Source: Chara braunii (lineage: Eukaryota > Streptophyta > Charophyceae > Charales > Characeae). Taken from it: a stretch of DNA of 30,781 nucleotides. A program made the translations under genes and the position numbers. The notes below the pieces were generated by a model. It did not search any database and was not told the DNA's origin. It saw only the letters and a list, made by a program, of their open reading frames with translations. Below, in pieces: positions 28,911 through 30,781 of this stretch (position 1 is its first letter; each line of letters begins with the position of its first letter). The DNA is taken from assembly GCA_003427395.1 (NCBI GenBank), contig BFEA01000036.1:4119358-4150138 (forward strand). The letters are read 5' to 3'.

Positions 28911-29736
28911 TCCTGATGTTTTGACTAGCCTTAGAACGGTATTCTAGTGTTTTATTCTTGCACTGGTCGTTGTGATACACTCCTGTTTGAGAGGGGTTCG
29001 TAGTGGGAGGGAGGTGACCTTCCTGCTGGTGAGGGGGTCAGTCTGTAGGACTGAATTAGGGCATAGCAACAACGGAGATGGTAGCTCCGCTGTGATAAGT
29101 ATTGCCGGAGCGGGGTTAGGGGGAGTGTTCAGGTGGTTTGGGGGTGCTGAGCACGATCAGTGCGTGAAGGAAGTTGGGCATGTCGAAGCCTTAGTTGTCG
29201 CGGATTGTTCAACAGATTATCAAACGGTGGGTTATCGTCATCATGTCCATAATGTTAGGGTTGGTTGATATCAGAACGACGCTGGTCGGAGGTGGGGTTT
29301 GGTTGCGCTGCCCTGTAACCTGAGTATGCGGGGGTTAGCGGCCTGGTAGAGAGATCTGGGGAACTCCCAAGGGTGGAAGGTAGTCCAGTGGCTACCTGCG
29401 AGCGGGTATTAGGACGACGCGGGTCGGAGATGGGGTGGGTCGCGTCGCCCTGTAACCCAGCAGTTGGGGTTGTGAGGCCTGGAAGAGCCTGGTATTTTGG
29501 ATATGTGGGTCGAGGCTGTTGTATGATAGTCGATTGATAGCATTGGGGCAGCAGGTTTTTGTTTAGACCAGCTTCCAGATAATCCCAATGAGTTCTCATT
29601 TTTCTTGAGTAAGTTTGATTTTTTTTCTGATGGTCGTGAGATCGCTTCAGGATTCTGGGGGCTTCTTGCCACTCACTGTTTTAAATTTGTAGTTACATTT
29701 ATAGATCTATGGTGGTTCGATTACAGAACGTCTCGG
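28911..29736. repeat. Satellite-like region, block 1
   Basis: Diverged versions of the AGCAACGGAGATGGTRGCTC motif (about 29059-29085) plus two copies of an ACGACGC(T/G)GGTCGGAG unit ending GCCCTGTAACC (29274-29322 and 29413-29460). It is related to the block at 3601-3840. No gene. Confidence 0.6.
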
Positions 29737-30700
29737 TTGGCTGGTGTTGGAAGTAGAGGGTGGGATATCAAGTGTCCTACTAGTGAGGCGGCTAGCTGAT
29801 AGGATGCAAATAAGGTGTAGCAGCAGCGGAGATGGTGACTCTGCTGCGGTAAGTCTTGTCAGAGTGAGGTAAGAGGATGGATGGGGGTTTCCAGGACGTT
29901 CTCTGGACTTTTGTTTATGTGAGTGGCAGAAGTAGATGGTGGGATAACAAGCGTCCTACTAGTGAGGGGGTTTGCTGGTAGGATGAAAATAGGGTACAGC
30001 AGCGACGGAGATGGTGACCCTGTTGTAGTAAGTCTTGTCGGAGTGAGGTAAACAGGATGGATGGAGTTTTCTGAGGCATTTCCTGAAGTCTTACCTATTT
30101 TATGAATTTTGTCATAGTAATTCTTAATCTGACTCTAATTTTTCTTCGCCAAAGCCGGGTAATGGCCCCGGTAACCCAAACCTTCAAAATTGTCTTTCAG
30201 TTGTTTCTGGTGGTCTCGAGATGTTGTTATACTCATAAATCTGCGGTCAGAACGACGCTGGTTGGTGTTGGAAGTAGATGACGGGATATCAAGCGTCCTA
30301 CCGGTGAAGGGGCTAGCTGGTAGGATGAAAATAGGGTATGCTGAGTAAGTTTGCTGCAGTGAGATAAGAGGATGGATGGCGGTCTTCGAGACGTTTCTTG
30401 AAACTTTGCCAAGGTGAGTGGGAGAAGAAGGGTGGATATCAAGAGTCCTACTAGCGAGGGGGTTAGCTGGTAGGATGGTAATAGGGTACAGCAGCAACAG
30501 AGATGGTGGCTCTGCTGCAATAAGACTTGTCGGAGTGAGGTAATGAGGATGGAGGGGGGTCTGAGTCTGTTCCTGAATTTTTGCCTATTTTCGGTAGCTT
30601 GTTTGTATCTCTTAATCTAGCTCTTAGCTAAAGTCGGTTAGTGGCCCTGGTACTGCAAATTCTCAATTTTTTTTCAAAATCCTATGTAATTTTCTATATG
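29737..30700. repeat. Satellite array with higher-order (dimer) structure
   Basis: A monomer built on GGAAGTAGA.GGTGGGATA, CCTACTAGTGAGG, TAGGATGAAAATAGGGTA, CAGCAGCGGAGATGGTGACT, AAGTCTTGTCGGAGTGAGGT occurs at about 29742, 29930, 30265 and 30412. Two monomers plus a TT-rich tail ending TGGCCC(C/T)GGTA (about 30162 and 30642) form a dimer of about 480-520 bp, present twice. No coding potential. Confidence 0.75.
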
Positions 30701-30711
30701 GGAGTCATAAT

Positions 30712-30765
30712 GGGACGATGAGCTCAGTTCCCAGCACGTGTTGCTCCCCACGAATAGATTGGAGC
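30712..30765 (+). mobile_element. Retroposon core (copy 4), at window edge
   Basis: GGGACGATG...TTCCCAGCACGTGTTGCTCC then CCACGAATAGATTGGAGC, the core seen at 3315, 16249 and 16554. A C-run ends the window, so the tail is not visible. Confidence 0.6.
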
Positions 30766-30781
30766 TTTGCTCCCCCCCCCC

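Noticed and set aside
1-30781. CRISPR array, prophage, operons or bacterial regulatory sites
   Set aside because: No spaced direct repeats, no compact gene order and no ribosome-binding sites; the repeat content is eukaryotic.

Overview
This window looks like intergenic, repeat-dominated nuclear DNA of a eukaryote, most likely a green plant-lineage organism. A charophyte alga such as Chara is my best guess, from the style of the gag and LINE proteins; this is inference, with no search behind it. The evidence for eukaryotic repeat DNA is the long microsatellites (CT, AT, CA, GATT, GAT), many poly-T/poly-A runs, a Ty3/gypsy chromovirus primed by initiator tRNA-Met, a LINE fragment, tRNA-derived and poly-A-tailed retroposons, DNA-transposon derivatives and satellite arrays. 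I see no intact host gene, no rRNA and no functional tRNA gene.

Layout. 1-735: simple repeats and a GC/AT-rich block. 736-3288: remnant A of a gypsy element on the minus strand (start of gag, its leader, a primer-binding site), split by an 8-bp-TSD DNA element at 2146-2672. 3289-5624: a poly-A retroposon end, a dispersed satellite-like block, GAT-rich DNA and a GC-rich minisatellite. 5625-6696: remnant B, a primer-binding site plus a complete-looking LTR. 6770-7720: two copies of a ~470-bp tandem unit, one carrying a poly-T-only insertion. 8290-8712: simple-repeat cluster ending at an uncut Nextera mate-pair junction adapter (8713-8750), so the join there is an assembly artefact. 8751-9872: a broken protein-coding remnant on the minus strand. 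10624-13279: another copy of the DNA element, low-complexity DNA, a 41-bp tandem array and a small TTAA-flanked MITE. 14256-14915: three poly-A insertions with target duplications, one of them a tRNA-derived SINE. 15010-16609: hairpins, a foldback repeat and retroposon ends. 16637-17501: LINE ORF2 fragment. 17618-18567: a third copy of the DNA element (with an assembly gap).

18961-28633 is a nearly complete Ty3/gypsy chromovirus (element C), coding on the minus strand: 5' LTR 27220-28633, tRNA-iMet-like primer site, 1.3-kb leader with a strong hairpin, gag (25901-24111) with a CCHC knuckle, pol in the -1 frame (protease, RT, RNase H, integrase, chromodomain; 24216-20224), polypurine tract and 3' LTR 18961-20182. 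It is dead: at least four in-frame stops, plus replacement of catalytic Asp in RNase H and in integrase. It sits in a host tandem repeat whose neighbouring unit shows the empty site. Its 3' LTR carries a ~0.8-kb internal inversion relative to its 5' LTR and to the LTR of remnant B. 28638-30700 is host satellite-like DNA.

The elements do not form a working pathway. The window is best read as nested layers of transposition into satellite-rich DNA. I did not find a new multi-gene system; the most informative signals are the tail-only insertions with target duplications, the inverted LTR and the paralogous empty sites.
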